From: Trema orientale
Taxonomy: Eukaryota > Streptophyta > Magnoliopsida > Rosales > Cannabaceae
Assembly: GCA_002914845.1 (NCBI GenBank)
Contig: JXTC01000010.1
Coordinates: 1,924,171-1,988,170 of the forward strand
Direction: 5' to 3'
Length of the DNA stretch: 64,000 bases
Shown: positions 11,640 through 24,399 of the stretch, piece after piece
Numbering within the stretch: the stretch's first letter is position 1
How the letters are laid out: the number at the start of each line of letters is the position of its first letter
Translations under genes and position numbers: made by a program
Notes under the pieces: model-generated
Seen by the model: the letters and a program-made list of their open reading frames with translations, nothing else
Databases searched by the model: none
What the model was told of the DNA's origin: nothing

Positions 11640-13240
11640 GGCGACTTTTCATTTTTTAGAAATATCGACCTTCTCTTTCCCTTTCTTCGAGGAGGGAGAT
11701 GTGCCTTCCGGTGTTTTTGATTTGGACCTTGAGCCCAATGTCGAAGGAGGGGCTCGCAAGCTGCTACAAATTGTCATATCTGCATAATAAGATAAGTTAG
11801 CATGTGGGGGTCATAATGTGACAAGAGAAAAGAATAGTAGAGGATCCACCTTCTACTTACAGCTGAGAGGATGGTGGAGAAGAAGCTATTAGAGATGGCA
11901 GTCCTTGGGTAGAGGTCAAACCAGATGTTTTTCATTTCCTAAATTTAGAAGATGAAGTTTCTGCGCTTTTTTGTTTCTTCGAGCTTGATGGTTTGGAAGG
12001 ACGAATGGCAGCCGCAAGAAGAGATGCTCCCTCCAGAAATAACCCACAAGCGACCATGTTCTTAGTTGTCCCAAATTTTATCCAGTCGAATTCTTTGATT
12101 GCGAGCTCGTTTATTTTATACACCCTTGCAAGCTATTCTTTGTTGAGTCCTAGGCGTTCTTTGTTTGCTGCAAACACATTAACATGAAGTTAGCCAGGAA
12201 AATATATATGCATTGAAAGAACGAGTTATAGCTAGAAGTTACCTATCAGGATTTTGAAAGAAGCCGTTATCTTCATAATGAAAATGGAAATATTCCATAT
12301 TATTGCGGACACCGTGACCATGTTCTTGGTTGTCCCAAATTTTATCCAGTCAAATTCTTCGATTGTGAGCTCATTTATTTTATACACCCTTGCGTGTTGT
12401 TCTTTGTTGAGTCTTGGGCGTTCTTTGTTTGCTGCAAAGACATTAACATGCAGCTAGCCAGGAAAATATATATGCATTGAAAGAGCGAGTTATAGCTGGA
12501 AGTTACCTACTAGGATTTTGAAAGAAGCCGTTATCTTCATAATGAAAATGGAAAAATCCCATATTATTGCGGATTCCGTGAATGGTTTTTATTGCCTGAT
12601 TCGACCACTTGCTCGCATAGAAGAAGTCGAAATCTGAGAGGTTTGACTTCACTTGGTAGAACCAAGCGAACTCTTCAAGTGTGGGAGATCCTAAACCTCA
12701 TTTGTGGTATAATATGTACAAACCTACTATATACCTATAAGTATTTAGAGTTAGTTGAAAAAGAACTACACCGTAGCAGTCGACTATCGACTTAAAATAC
12801 GGATGTAGTGGAAGGTGAACACCGCATCTGAGTACTATGTCGGAGAAGGAGGCCATTCCACGAGGAGGTGTATGTGGTCAATTAAACTCTGTAGTGAGGC
12901 GAAGAGGCACGTTAATTCTGTAGTCACGAACAATCTTCTCGAGCTTGTTCGTGGTGTAGCTCGTCTTTATGTCAGTGCACGACTAGTCACCCTGCACGTA
13001 ATTGTAGCCTGTAGATAATGCTGGTGCGTCCCTGACGTGCTGAGGCCATTACTCTTGAGGGAGATCGCCAATGCGAGGACTGCTCTGCCTAGTCCCGGTT
13101 ATTTCTATCTCGGGCTCCTGCTCTAGATAATCGTTAAGATCAATCGAACTAATACTCGTAGCTGAGAATGACGACTCCCCTGAGAACGCATTCCCCTCCT
13201 TAAGTTCTTCGCTACTAGACGTCTGAAAAAGTAACATGGG
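11640..13240 (-). pseudogene. Antisense extra-ORF remnants in the 3' part of the Tat fossil
   Basis: Between integrase and the right LTR the minus strand, not the plus strand, shows short coding-like patches (for example 11932-12123 with KPSSSKKQKSAETSSSKFRK, and acidic/serine-rich 13049-13237), some bounded by splice-like signals. Extra ORFs in this position, in either orientation, are known in Tat-lineage elements. The patches are broken and no domain is identified. Confidence 0.5.
12051..12576. repeat. Tandem duplication inside the Tat fossil, ~263-bp period
   Basis: Two successive copies of a unit beginning CGACCATGTTCTTAGTTGTC (first copy ~12051-12313, second ~12314-12576), sharing GCATTGAAAGARCGAGTTATAGCT and TTTGAAAGAAGCCGTTATCT. 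The copies are close to identical, so the duplication is younger than the divergence of the LTRs or was homogenised. Confidence 0.85.
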
Positions 13241-14595
13241 ACATATTTAATCTTATGCGAGCATTGGTCTATAGGTATGTTTATATAATTTGTTCATAAT
13301 ACTAACATAAGTGCGACCTAGAAATAGGCGTACTAGTTTTTCTTATAGGGTACTCGCTATATGCAAGCAATTTGGGGGTAAAAACCCTAGCATTACACTG
13401 ACAATCGCGTTATTCATCTATCTTAGATATGATCGAATTCTTTTAATCAACCGATGAATTCATCTATGTAACGGGTTTCTATTCTGCAAATGCGAGCAAT
13501 TCTTTGATAAAATGTCATTCGACTCATTAGATTCATCTATCTACAGTGATCGAGTTCATCTAATTGATTAATAGGTTCGTCTAAGGCAATTCATCATTCG
13601 ATCTGTTAAGTTTATTGTTCGACCTGAGTAGTTTAAAGATTCGACTCTAAATCTAAAGTTTCACAGTTTATTTACAAACTCATAAATTATAACAATCGCA
13701 GATTTACCTATGGGTCTTGCCTATTTTTGAGAATAAATCGTCAATATTAAATCAGAAAAGTCAATTTCGTCATTCTGGGCTCATAGTCTAGAAATATCAA
13801 TGCTATCAGTTCAATGAATGGCTAAATCAACAGTTCACAGTCCATTCAGTTTAAGAAAGAGAAGTTCGGAGATAATGATAGTTCGAGTTTCTTAAAGCAG
13901 TTTATCATTTATACATGCTGTGTTTCTGTGGGTATCATGATATTAAGGGAAACAGAAACAAAGAAATGAGAATATAAAAAGAGTTACCAACCTTTGGTTA
14001 AAAGGGTCTCTGAAAAGTCTGGACTGGTGTCGTCAGAAAAGATGGAGCAGCAGTTAAGGTCACCTGTGACAGGGAAGAAGATCCTTCAGTCTTGCCAAAA
14101 AAGATTTGAGTTTCTTAGAAAATTTCTGAGGTTTGAGAAGCTTAAAGGATTCAGAAAATGAAAATAGAAGATAAAAGATTTCCTTATATATTTTGAGATT
14201 CAATGAATCTCAGCCATAGATTAAAAGAATTATTTTTCAGAGTTAATCACCAAGATCTACACGGGAGAATTGATTTTTGAAAATCAGATCAATTAATTTT
14301 TGAAATACGAAAAGGTTATTGGTTCGAAATGATAGCTTACATCATCATCATCATGTCTATTCGAGAAACGAAAGGGTTTTTCGAGTCTCGCCAAATCCTA
14401 AGGTTGAAAACAATACATGGACGCGACTGTCAGAAAAGTGGATATGCATGATCTTGAAAAGGTGTGATTCGAGATTTTGGGACCCTCCTAAGTTTTCGAG
14501 ATGACCTCATCAACGCCGCACTCTTAAGCTCGCACTCATCAGAGTAGAAAAGCTCCATTTAGCCCTAGAAGACTAATGGAGCTGGGGTCAATTGT

Positions 14596-15188
14596 TGTGC
14601 GATCTTAAATCTACGATTAGTCAATGCCAGGAAAGAAAAGTCAACTGAGATAAATGTGTTGGATCGCATATGTGCTTTTCTGATCAAAGTACGACCTTCT
14701 CCGAATAAGTAAAGTGCGACCATCAGGAAAAGGAAACAATCTTCTTCAAATGGGTAATCTACGAGAAAAGGAAACAAATTTCTGAGTCAATATCAGGCAA
14801 TCAATTACATTGAAGATGTTACCCGATTTTGTATTATTACCAGAAATTATATTTTCTGATTACGTACTTTCCTGTTTTCACAATTGGGAAATATTGAGCC
14901 ACCCTCACCTATATAAAGGGGGCTCAATCTCATAGTACGACACAACACAATTATCTCACAATCACTTCACTACACATTCTCTGTAATTTTCTCTTTGCTC
15001 TTACCTTGAGACTTAGAGAAATTCTTATAATTCTCCTGAAAATAGTGAAGAACAGGACTCATCTTTTTTGGGGCTGAACCACTATAAAATTCTTGTCTCT
15101 TTACTTTGCTTTATTTTTTAATTCGTTTCACACATAAGCCACATATCATAAATCTCAAAATTAATTGTTGACAAAACCTCCGTCAATA
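14596..15188 (+). repeat. Right LTR of the Tat-lineage fossil
   Basis: Direct repeat of 8380-8978, from TGTGCGATCTTAAATC to CCGTCAATA, with CTATATAAAG at about 14909-14918. A purine-rich GGAGCTGGGG lies about 10 bp upstream as the likely plus-strand priming tract. Confidence 0.88.
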
Positions 15189-15395
15189 ATAATTAAATAA
15201 AGACAAATTTTACATTTTAGATTATTTCTTCAATATAAATTCTATTTTATTATCATTTAGAATATTTTTGTGAAGTATAAGAATTTTGGTGTGTAATTTT
15301 TTCTTTTTAAAAAATTGCTTTACCTTACCTAAAGAAAAAACAAAAAAAAAAAGCTTTAACGCCCCCACTACAAATTAGTTCTAGCTCCGCCATAG

Positions 15396-18275
15396 CTGGC
15401 AAGCTTCGTATATTTGAACCCAAATTATTGTAGCTTTGCTCTAGCTCAACTTTATTAGTTATCCTCTGTTTAATTTTTAATTACTTATTTATTTATTTGT
15501 TATATTCTCTAGACTAATCTCTTATTAAAGCTTTTTTAGTAGCCAAAAAACCATAAGTCGGCCTTCTCTCTCAAAAACATTGTCTTCTTCCTAACATTTT
15601 TTTTTTATCTTGGTTTTTAACCCTTTCGAATGTGAGAACATGATCTCCCTCTGGTAAGAATTCCCTAGTTTTTATATTTCTATGGTTTTCTTCTTCAGTA
15701 ACTCTTCCATTAGTGTGAAGGTTTTTGTCCTAAGATATCTTTATAAGTTTTATTTATTTTTGTTATTTTCTTTAGTTTTTTATGATTTTCTCGTAGATCT
15801 GAATCTAGAAAAAGTTCATCATAAATACATGCATAATTCGTGAAGATGTATTTTATGGAAGTTGATATTATACTTCGATATGATAAAGAAAAAACTCTTA
15901 CTAATCTATTTCGTGAAAGTCTAGATCTTATGGTGTCTTCGAGGTTAATTAGCCCCATAGCAGAAAGTGATTATAAGTTTGCCATGGGTATGGTGAAGCC
16001 GATTAACTATATGTTTAATAATGATATCATTATTAGTGAATTCTCAATTGAGAGAAAGTAGCGGTTGCACTTGTCAGTGTATTTCTCATTCCGAAATCAA
16101 GCGGCCAATAGACATGCTAAGCATAATTTTTCTTATAATGATGCTTTATTTTATAATGGAGAATTTCTTACTATAACAAAAATTTACTATAATAAATAAT
16201 TTCCTTCTTTTAAAAAGAAAAGTTTAGGTAGCTATTTAATTAGATTCCTATTCTTCTAATGGTAACTTGCTTAAAGACCATTACTTTTCTTTTTTCTTTT
16301 TCTTTTGTCTGAAAAGGAATAATGCTTTTAATCATAATAGAAATATAGTACAATACCTATCAAAGGGCTTTTGGATACAAAATAGACATCTGTAATAAAT
16401 TGATCAAAATTCTCGGAGGAATTTTGAGCACTAGGATTCTGAGAAAAAATTGACCCAGAATAAGAAAACTCATATGGATCACCATTGTTGTGTGCTTTAA
16501 TAGAGCTTTCTAATTCCGTTAGCTTGTTATGACCCTCCACTCAATATTTTGTTGATGTTGTCTTTTATTTCAAATCCAAATACCATTGGAGGATAAATAC
16601 CATCATAGAAACTATTTTCAAAATAGTACAGATCTCAATGATAACTATACTAAATGGATCAAAAATATAGATCCACCAAAAACTACCATAAATCTAGATC
16701 TAGGTAGACTAAAATAAAAAAAAATATAAAATAAACTAAAAACTACCACAGATTAAGATTTAAGTGGACTAAAACTACTATAGATCTAGATCTGAGTGAA
16801 GTTATATTTTTCTAAATAGAAGGATTATTTAAAGACATAACAAAAAATAAATAAAGAAAGTGAATCTTTTTACTGGAGAAAGAACCAAAAAATCTCTCTG
16901 TACTGAGTTGGAAGAAGATGATGAGAAACTCTCTGGTCGGTTCTTCAAGTCACTTAGTAATTTATTTTTAGAATAATTCTTTTGTTCTTCCTTTTTTGAT
17001 CCAGGAACAAACTCCACTCTGCAAATTTGTCACTGACTTATGTTGACTTATGTATGATTTTAACCTAAAATTGTTGTGATTTTTTCATCAACGAATAAAA
17101 TTTTCCCAAATTTGAATGAATGAAATCAGAACTAAAGCTGGACTGACATTCTTTAGACCAATGTTAATTTTAGAGAACAACTACATAATTAAGTTACCGC
17201 GTAGTTCCTCAAATAGGGAAATGGAACTAACTAGAAGTCTTCACTAAAGTAACTTTTTTTGGAATATTTTGAAATCATATATAGTTATTGAGATTATATA
17301 ATCTATGACTATTAATTGGTTATTAAAAAAGTTCATAATTTTATGGTCTTAGATAGTGTGACCCATGTCACACAACAGAGTGATAAATGAACAACTAATT
17401 TTTTAGTGGTAAGTAAATTAACTAAAATTAACAGTAATTGATAATTTTTTGTGTGTAAATTCCAAAATATAAAAACAAAATAAAGCTAATTTAAAAAAAA
17501 TAAAAAAAAAAGTGAAAAAAATCTTGTCATACATTTGGGCCAAAAAAATAATTGTAATTTTTTCAAAAAATTATTATGAAAATTCATTCTTGAATGAACT
17601 AGAGTCATATTAATGGAAATAGTTGGAATTCTCTACACAAATAAGAATAGAATAATAATACGTGGGATTAACATGCTATTTCAAGTCCCACTTAATTCTC
17701 CTTTCATGAACGAAAAAAGAACAGGCTATTTCAAGTCATTTTTAATTTTGGTTAATATTTACTAGTTAATGGAGAAGAAAAAAAGTCATTTTTCATTTTG
17801 GTCAATATTAGTTAATGGAGGGAAAGAAAAGCCCAAAAAAGAACTCACCCTAGGTGCGAAGCTACTCTTAGGAAAGGGGGGCACTTTTTTCCTTCATATC
17901 GATATTTTATGTATATTTGGTTAAAATTAAGAATTGTCCCCTTAAAATTTTGAATTCATACTCATATCCTCCACAATGACACAAATTAATGATTAAATTG
18001 TGTCCAAAGGGCATTAGTGAGTTACTTAAAAACAATCACAAAAATTTAAAACCTACTTATGTTTAGTATTTGTTATCCTTTATGCACTAATAAGATTACC
18101 AACATATATGCTTACATATTAGAAGAGATAAAGGAGATAAACATTTAAATAAAGCCCCCCCAAAAAAAAAACCCGTACTTCTAATCCAAAATCAAAGTAT
18201 GCAAACCATCTCTTCTATAATGAAATTCTATATTTATAAAAATACATGTTAGAAAAAATTAGTATGACTAATTTA
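15396..18275. other. Gene-free interval
   Basis: AT-rich, with short open frames (such as 15840-16061) that resemble nothing I recognise. A stretch at 16660-16800 repeats a TAGATCTAGATCT(A/G)(A/G)GT-like phrase with CTACCA(T/C)A. I cannot support a gene here. Confidence 0.45.
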
Positions 18276-18436
18276 GGATGCGTTTGGTATATGATTCGAA
18301 TTCTATTTTTCAAATTCAAAAACAATTTTTTTATAAAAAGTTGGAAGGATTAAAATATTTTATACTTCCAATGTTCTACGTAAAAACTGTTTCTGGATTT
18401 GAAGAATAGGATTCAAATTTTATACCAAACGCACCC
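18276..18436. mobile_element. Tourist/PIF-Harbinger-like MITE, 161 bp
   Basis: Left end GGATGCGTTTGGTATATGAT and right end TATACCAAACGCACCC are inverted repeats extending inward through AATTCTATTTTTCAAATTC. Both flanks are TTA (18273-18275 and 18437-18439), the 3-bp duplication typical of PIF/Harbinger elements. Confidence 0.85.
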
Positions 18437-18949
18437 TTAATCATTCATTTGACTGTGAAAACACATGATTGTAGCTCTAATATACTCACAAAGTTATTTA
18501 AATGTAATATATGCCTCCCCCCCAGCTTTCATCCTGACTCACCTAATAACTATTTGATAAAAAGACTACTCCCTATATTATTCGTACATCCATATACATT
18601 AAAGGGCTTCGTAGCAAAATAGCAAAATTTTAGGCTCTCCAAAAGTAAGTAACAATTATATTATTACAATAAAATTGGATTTATATACTGATATTTAATA
18701 TATAATAAATGTAAAAAGACTCATATATCATTTAGCTTAGCTAAAAGAAAAAGATAGATAAGTAAAATATAAAAAATGGCCATTTGTTATAATTACTCTA
18801 TGTTTGAAGAGGTATGACAAAGTTGATCCTCTTCTTTAAAAAAATTGAATTGATAACTAAAATTAGCAATGCACTTGTATCATCAAAACAAGCTTCTCAG
18901 TGTGTTTAGTTCATCGATATGGCTTACAGACTGAAAAATGACACCCGAC

Positions 18950-19310
18950 ACCGTTTTGAGACAAAACCTTAGCTTTGCGGGTACGAGTTTCGAGAACCGA
19001 CAACTTCAACGGTCAAACTGTAAGTCATGGTAAAGCTTGTAACGAGTACAATTCAACCACGTCATTAATTCGAAGATCAAATGGCCGGATCAAAAGTCAC
19101 ATATAAAAAACTATAAAACCTCAAACGCTAGCGCATTCATGGCATGCAAAGTTCAGTGGAGAAGGATACTCATGCCAGGTAGGGGCCAGCGAGGTTGTGT
19201 CATGGTAGATAAGAACAACGGTTCATCGTTTTTCTTCGTGCGTCCCTTTTCTCCCTTGTTGGGAAGTGCGGTGGTGATGAGCTAGACTAATTAATTGGCC
19301 AGGAATTGAT
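18950..19310 (+). repeat. Dispersed repeat, copy 1 (partner at 30190-30550)
   Basis: Shares a colinear series of phrases with 30190-30550: AAGCTTGTAACGAGTACAA, GGCCGGATCAAAAGTCACAT, AACTATAAAACCTCA, GCGCATTCATGGCATGCAAA and GCGAGGTTGTGT. It is probably a fragment of an LTR or other retroelement; no ends were found. Confidence 0.7.
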
Positions 19311-19772
19311 TTGGTGACAACTTCTCTTCATTAGTGCAATGGTGGTTTGACATTTAGTATTGGCCAAGGATGAGGAAGAAGGAGGGAGAGAATGAGATAG
19401 TGGGAGAAGGAAAACGAGAGATTCATTGAGGTCTGGGCTTGTCCCCCACGTGGCCAGTTGTACTTGGTCAAATGAAATGGTCGAATTTTGCTCTTAAATC
19501 CACATTTTCCAGTTTTCTTTCACCTAAGCTCTGATCATAAATTGAGATAAAGTCCTCATTTCCAAAGAAAATTTTCAAATAAATCCAATCAAATTAATAA
19601 ATTTCCAACTTCATCTTTAAGTGAATTTCGTGCTTTAATATCCTTCTTTCTTAAAAGAATTTCATCCTGATATTAGAATGAACTAAAAGTATGGAGTATA
19701 ATGGCGTAAGAAAATCACATCAAACTACTAGAAAGAATCACATCAAACTATTAGAAAAACACCAAATACCCA

Positions 19773-20606
19773 CTAATAGAAAAACCTAAATAAAAGGCGG
19801 TTGCCAAATTTAAAAGACACTGTTTTCTTACGCAACTGGCGTTGTTTACTATTTAACAACGATTTTCAACAAAAATGGCGTCTATTTGAGACATTTAATG
19901 TTAGTTCTAAGAGCCGACGTTAAAAGTGGATATTTAACGCCGTTTCTTAGGGAACCAGCGTCTATTTAATATTATGGATTTTTTTATTGAGTTGTTTTAT
20001 TGATTTAAGGATAAAATAATAAATTAAGGTGATTTATTTTGTATTTTATTGTATATTTTTTATTTTTAATTATTTTTTTGTTAAAGTGACGCCGTTTGGA
20101 CACTTTAAAGGACTAATAAATATAATTGATATCATAATTATAATCAACGAAGAGATGCGGCTAAGTAGAAATACCCGGATGGATTAGTTTTGGAGCTCCT
20201 GTGTTTGAATCCCAGGAGGAACACTTTGTCTCCTTTTTATATAGAGTAATGATTGGGACACAAAAAACTTACATCAATGATGTGTCATCCATTTCAACCA
20301 CTATTTTATTTAAAGTGGGACCACACCATTTAAAATTTAATGGTTGAAACGGATGCTACATCATGTGGTGTAAGTTTTTGATGTAAATTTTTAGTGTCCC
20401 TAGCATTACTCTTTTACTTATTACCCATTTAACGCTGGTTAATTTTAAAACCGGCATTAAATGTCAATTTTTAACATCAGTTTAGAACCAACGTCTATTG
20501 AACATACATTTAAAGGTGCCTGAATAGATGCCAATATTTGAACAGGCATTAAATATTTAACAACGCTAGTTTTTAATTGGCATCTATTTGTATTATGGTA
20601 GTAGTG
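19773..20606. mobile_element. Miniature CACTA (En/Spm) element, 834 bp
   Basis: Starts CACTAATAGAAA and ends GGTAGTAGTG, with ACC on both sides (19770-19772, 20607-20609), the 3-bp duplication expected for CACTA elements. Subterminal regions carry many degenerate copies of AACGCCGTTT/GGCGT(C/T)TATTT-like motifs in both orientations, as in transposase-binding arrays. No coding region, so it is non-autonomous. A MITE-like insertion sits inside at 20243-20412. Confidence 0.87.
20243..20412. mobile_element. MITE nested in the miniature CACTA element
   Basis: AGAGTAATGATTGGGACAC at the left end pairs with GTGTCCCTAGCATTACTCT at the right, and the arms continue through ACTTACATCA…GATGT and CATTTCAACCA/TGGTTGAAACGG. 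No CACTA-type motifs inside, so it is a later insertion. Target duplication unclear. Confidence 0.72.
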
Positions 20607-20609
20607 ACC

Positions 20610-23016
20610 TGAACATGGAGTAGCAATAAAATTCCAAAGAAATATTGATTCAAAACCACACATAGCTATCCAATCTACCCAACATATGACTTTTAGATAA
20701 TAGCAAGAGTTAATGACGTACACAAGAAGATAACAAATAAAAAAATGACACAATTATGAGTTCTAAGACCCCAGCATCATTAAGATTGAATGTATATATC
20801 TAGCATAAGGAAATTTAAATGAAGATCTCAAGTATATAGAGCAGTCATAGAGACAAATAATGATGAACATGGCAAGAAAATTAGAGCAAAATAGTTTGAC
20901 AATATTAACACTGATCACTAGCTACCAAACTAGAAGAGTAGACCAAATGTCAAACACAAGTAATATTAGCCTCCTGATTGTGATAGACCATAAACATGAC
21001 TAATCCATTCATTTGTAACTCAAACGTAGTCCTAACCAATCATTGAGTAAATGACTCTTATATAAGACTCCTTTTTAATACATAGAAATAAGCCCTGATA
21101 GAGTTTAGAAAGGAACATAAATACCACTATATCACACAGACTAGATAAAATAGTTGGAGATTCAAATCAAGGAAATATAACTTCAACAGGAAAAAGCCAT
21201 TTACCATTCCTCATACCGAACGAGATACAACTCTAAGCATAAAATATGCCTAGACATTGATGAGATTAGAATCACCATGAATAGAAATCTCAAGTATAAA
21301 TAACTACATAAACACTTCAAGTATCAAATTGTAAAATCATTGTAAAACCATTGCACTTTAAAGTGTTAAAATGAAAGTACCTACACGACATATAAATCCA
21401 AATACTCTCCGAGCCTTTTGCACAAAAAAGAACAGCTTAGAAAGTAATCAAAATTACATGTAAATACAAGCACTTCTCGAATCTTTTATACAAGCAAAAA
21501 CCATATAGATTTAACTCATTTGTCTAATAAGCAACTCAACTCAAAACAATGTCTAGACACCCCAGAAATAAGGTTGATAGGCTATCTAGTATATCATTTT
21601 GTGGTGACATCTATTTCCTATGCAATCTCATCCATTTCTAAATCGACAACAACTTGCAATTATGGTTGAAAATATAAACACAAATATTATGAGCAGTTAG
21701 GATACAATTTCACAATATGCTTCTACCTAAGCTATAGGTAAACCTGAACTTCTAACATCATACAATAATATAAGTGAGAAAACTCAATAATATTAGAGTT
21801 AAATCCATGAGTAAAGTCGTGTTAATTACTATTGGTTATATCACAATAATAATGCTAACACCTAAATCAAATAAATAGTTGGCCAAAGCTCAAATCGACA
21901 TTAACACATTCGGTAAAAGTTCCGAATACAAAGCAAATGACTTATAAGGAATACCAAGAACCTCAAATTGTCAATATAAAACCGACTTTAACATAATAGT
22001 CCTCTATTAGCACCAAGAAAGAATGTATGAAGAAGATTCAACCTTGCCCTCAACTAAGTGAGCATTTAGTGTATAATGTACCACCCACAAAGCTTTAAAA
22101 AATAAGTCAAAGAACCATTCAAACCATCACAATCAACTATAAACTTTCAAAATTATGAAACGTTTTGGTTTAAATCCTAACTATATTACAATAGAAAATT
22201 CTCTAAGAATCCAAAACGTTTTATAAAGTTTCAAGACAAAGTTTTCTTAAATATATTAAACTACATTTTCCTATTTGTTTAAACCATAAATGAGAATACA
22301 ATTTCATCAATCTTTAACCTGAGGAGTGGAGTTTAGTGAGGATTACTTTGAGATTTTTAGTCTTATAAACATACCATACATTAATAATTTTTTGTAACCA
22401 ATTTGAAAGTATTTTTAAGGAAAGAGATAATTTTGTGAATTTTAGAAAATTACAAGAGTGCGTAAAAATAAAAAATTTTGATTGAAATTTGTAAACAAAT
22501 AAAAAAATAAGAAAAGAAAAATCAATCCTCATGATGATATTAGTTCATGGAAAATTACACCAAGTATGACCAACCAAATATCTCATGCACAAACTTTACA
22601 AGTCAGAAGGTGATAGGGAGCTTTTTTTAAGATTATCACACACCAATATTCACAACCCAAGTCTTATTAAGACTTAAATCTAAGTATCGAAAATCCAAAA
22701 TATCTATCCATTTAAAAACCCAAATGACATTCTTTTCCCAAGTTTCCAGTACTAGGAAATCCAAATACTTTGACCAATCAAAAAGTATCGAAATCTCCTA
22801 TCGAACTAATTCTTTGCAAAAATCTCAACCATGCTTGGTTTATTTAACTAAAGCGCAAGATGTCACATAACACTAAGGATTAACAATCCAAAAAATATCA
22901 AGAAACTATATATACACTTAAAGTACATTATGTCAAGGAAAAACTAGAAAAATGAACAATTTCAATAGCCACAAGGTTTACACAATAGAATCATATCGAA
23001 CCATATATCAAGACTT
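20610..23016. other. Gene-free interval
   Basis: C- and A-rich on the plus strand, with no long open frame, no recognisable domain and no clear repeat ends. It may be the outer part of a decayed long-LTR element, but nothing proves that. Confidence 0.4.
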
Positions 23017-23375
23017 GGCCCATTTGGTGTGTAGGACTGGACTAGACTATTACTTGAGATTAGATTGTATAGGATTGTATTAAATTATATTAGTATAATA
23101 ATATATCATATAAAAAGATATGTGAGATCCACATTATTATAAAAATGAGAAAAATATAAACAGAAAGAGAAAGTATAGGGCACACTTTTAACGGGAATGA
23201 GTAAAGAAGAGGAATGAACTATTTTAACCTTTCCTTCATCTGAGTTAAAATAATCCCTTTCTAAGGTTCCTATTTTAGGCCTTTACAAAGTTGTACCCTT
23301 CTTTTTCTAACAACATACAAAAGAATGGATAAAATAGTCTAGTTCTTTCCTTTAGTGATGCCGCACCAAACACCC
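23017..23375. mobile_element. Probable Tourist-like MITE
   Basis: The left GGCCCATTTGGTGTGTAGGA … ACTAGACTATT pairs with the reverse complement of the right end (GGGTGTTTGGTGCGGCATCA … ACTAGACTATT). The ends resemble PIF/Harbinger MITE termini. A clean TTA duplication was not found, so the limits are approximate. Confidence 0.5.
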
Positions 23376-24399
23376 GAAAGTCCACGTTGTCCGTTCAAAT
23401 AAAGTTCCAATCCGATAACCATAACCAAGTTCCATTCTCCAAGAATTTTATAGTAAGAGAAATCACACCTTGAAATTTTCAAATATTGCATAAAGCTAAA
23501 AGGTTTTTCTAAAAACCACATCAAGCCACACCAAAAGTTTCCAAAGTAGCCAAACTTGTTGTAAATAGTTTTCATACAAAAGTTTCCTTAAACAACTTAT
23601 TTTCAAATCCAAGTTAACTTGTGAATCAATTTGCAAAAGGGCTCCTTTAATTCAAACTCGAATACCAAGTGGAAGATTAGAAGTTATTAGCAAGTGTAAC
23701 TACTAAGTTTGAGACTTACTAAGATGCAAAAGATTTTAGTTCATGAAAACAAATTGGTACAAAAAGTTCTTCAAAAGGATATAATCGTGTAAAGTTGGAT
23801 CTTATAAATTTCATCCAGTCGTAACTAAAGTTAAATTATGTTAAAATCTCAACTTCAAAGTAAGAATATGCTTTAAAAACTCTAAGCTCAAAGTGGCCCA
23901 CATCTTTAAAACACTAAGTTCTTGAAAGTGTGAAATGCAAAACACACCAATAACAAAATTAAAAAGGTCTATAGCTCTTTTGAAAATAAATATACCCCAT
24001 ATACAATAGTTTAAATAATCCACAATCTAAGTAGTCAATTGGAAACTTCTAAAAGTTGCCAAAACCTTAAAACGATACAAGTTCTAAATCCAACTAAATT
24101 CTCAATAATTCAAGAATTCCTGAACCAAATAGTCAAAAAATCCAATACTAGAGAAAATGCAAGATTGAATTTAAATCAATCCTTCAATTAATGAGTAATA
24201 TGCTAGTCAAAAAGTCTTGCCCATGCAAAAATTTATGAACATAAAAAACAAATCATTAAATACTCAAACTGAGTAATCATAAGTAAACAATTCTGAATAA
24301 GGTCAAATCACAATCTAATAAGCTCAAATGAAGTCAAAATAGGACAATCAAGATACAAGATATTAGATTGATATTTTAGAACCTACGAGGTTCGTACAA

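Larger units (their letters stand above)
8380..15188 (+). mobile_element. Ty3 LTR retrotransposon, Tat lineage, old and broken
   Basis: A fossil element of about 6.8 kb with two recognisable LTRs (8380-8978, 14596-15188), a primer-binding-site-like sequence directly after the left LTR, and a purine-rich tract before the right LTR. Remnants in order: a gag-like region, reverse transcriptase end and RNase H, a second archaeal-type RNase H, and integrase. This order with the extra RNase H marks the Tat lineage. Much of the gag-to-RT part is missing, and the rest carries many breaks (ten or more), so it is not functional. Short AT-rich flanks (ATTAT and ATAAT) are a poor match as a target duplication. 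The LTRs differ at about 19 places in their first ~220 aligned bases by eye, mostly transitions, suggesting an insertion several million years old. Confidence 0.88.
8115..15395. mobile_element. hAT-type MITE (~470 bp) split by an LTR retroelement
   Basis: The left end CAATGGCGGAG at 8115 and the right end CTCCGCCATAG ending at 15395 form terminal inverted repeats. Flanks CTGCCAAG (8107-8114) and CTGGCAAG (15396-15403) are an 8-bp target duplication with one mismatch, as expected for hAT elements; TGGCGGAG-type ends are common in plant hAT MITEs. Removing the LTR retroelement at 8380-15188 leaves 265 + 207 bp, close to the 473-bp relative at 62535-63007. No transposase is encoded. Confidence 0.8.
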
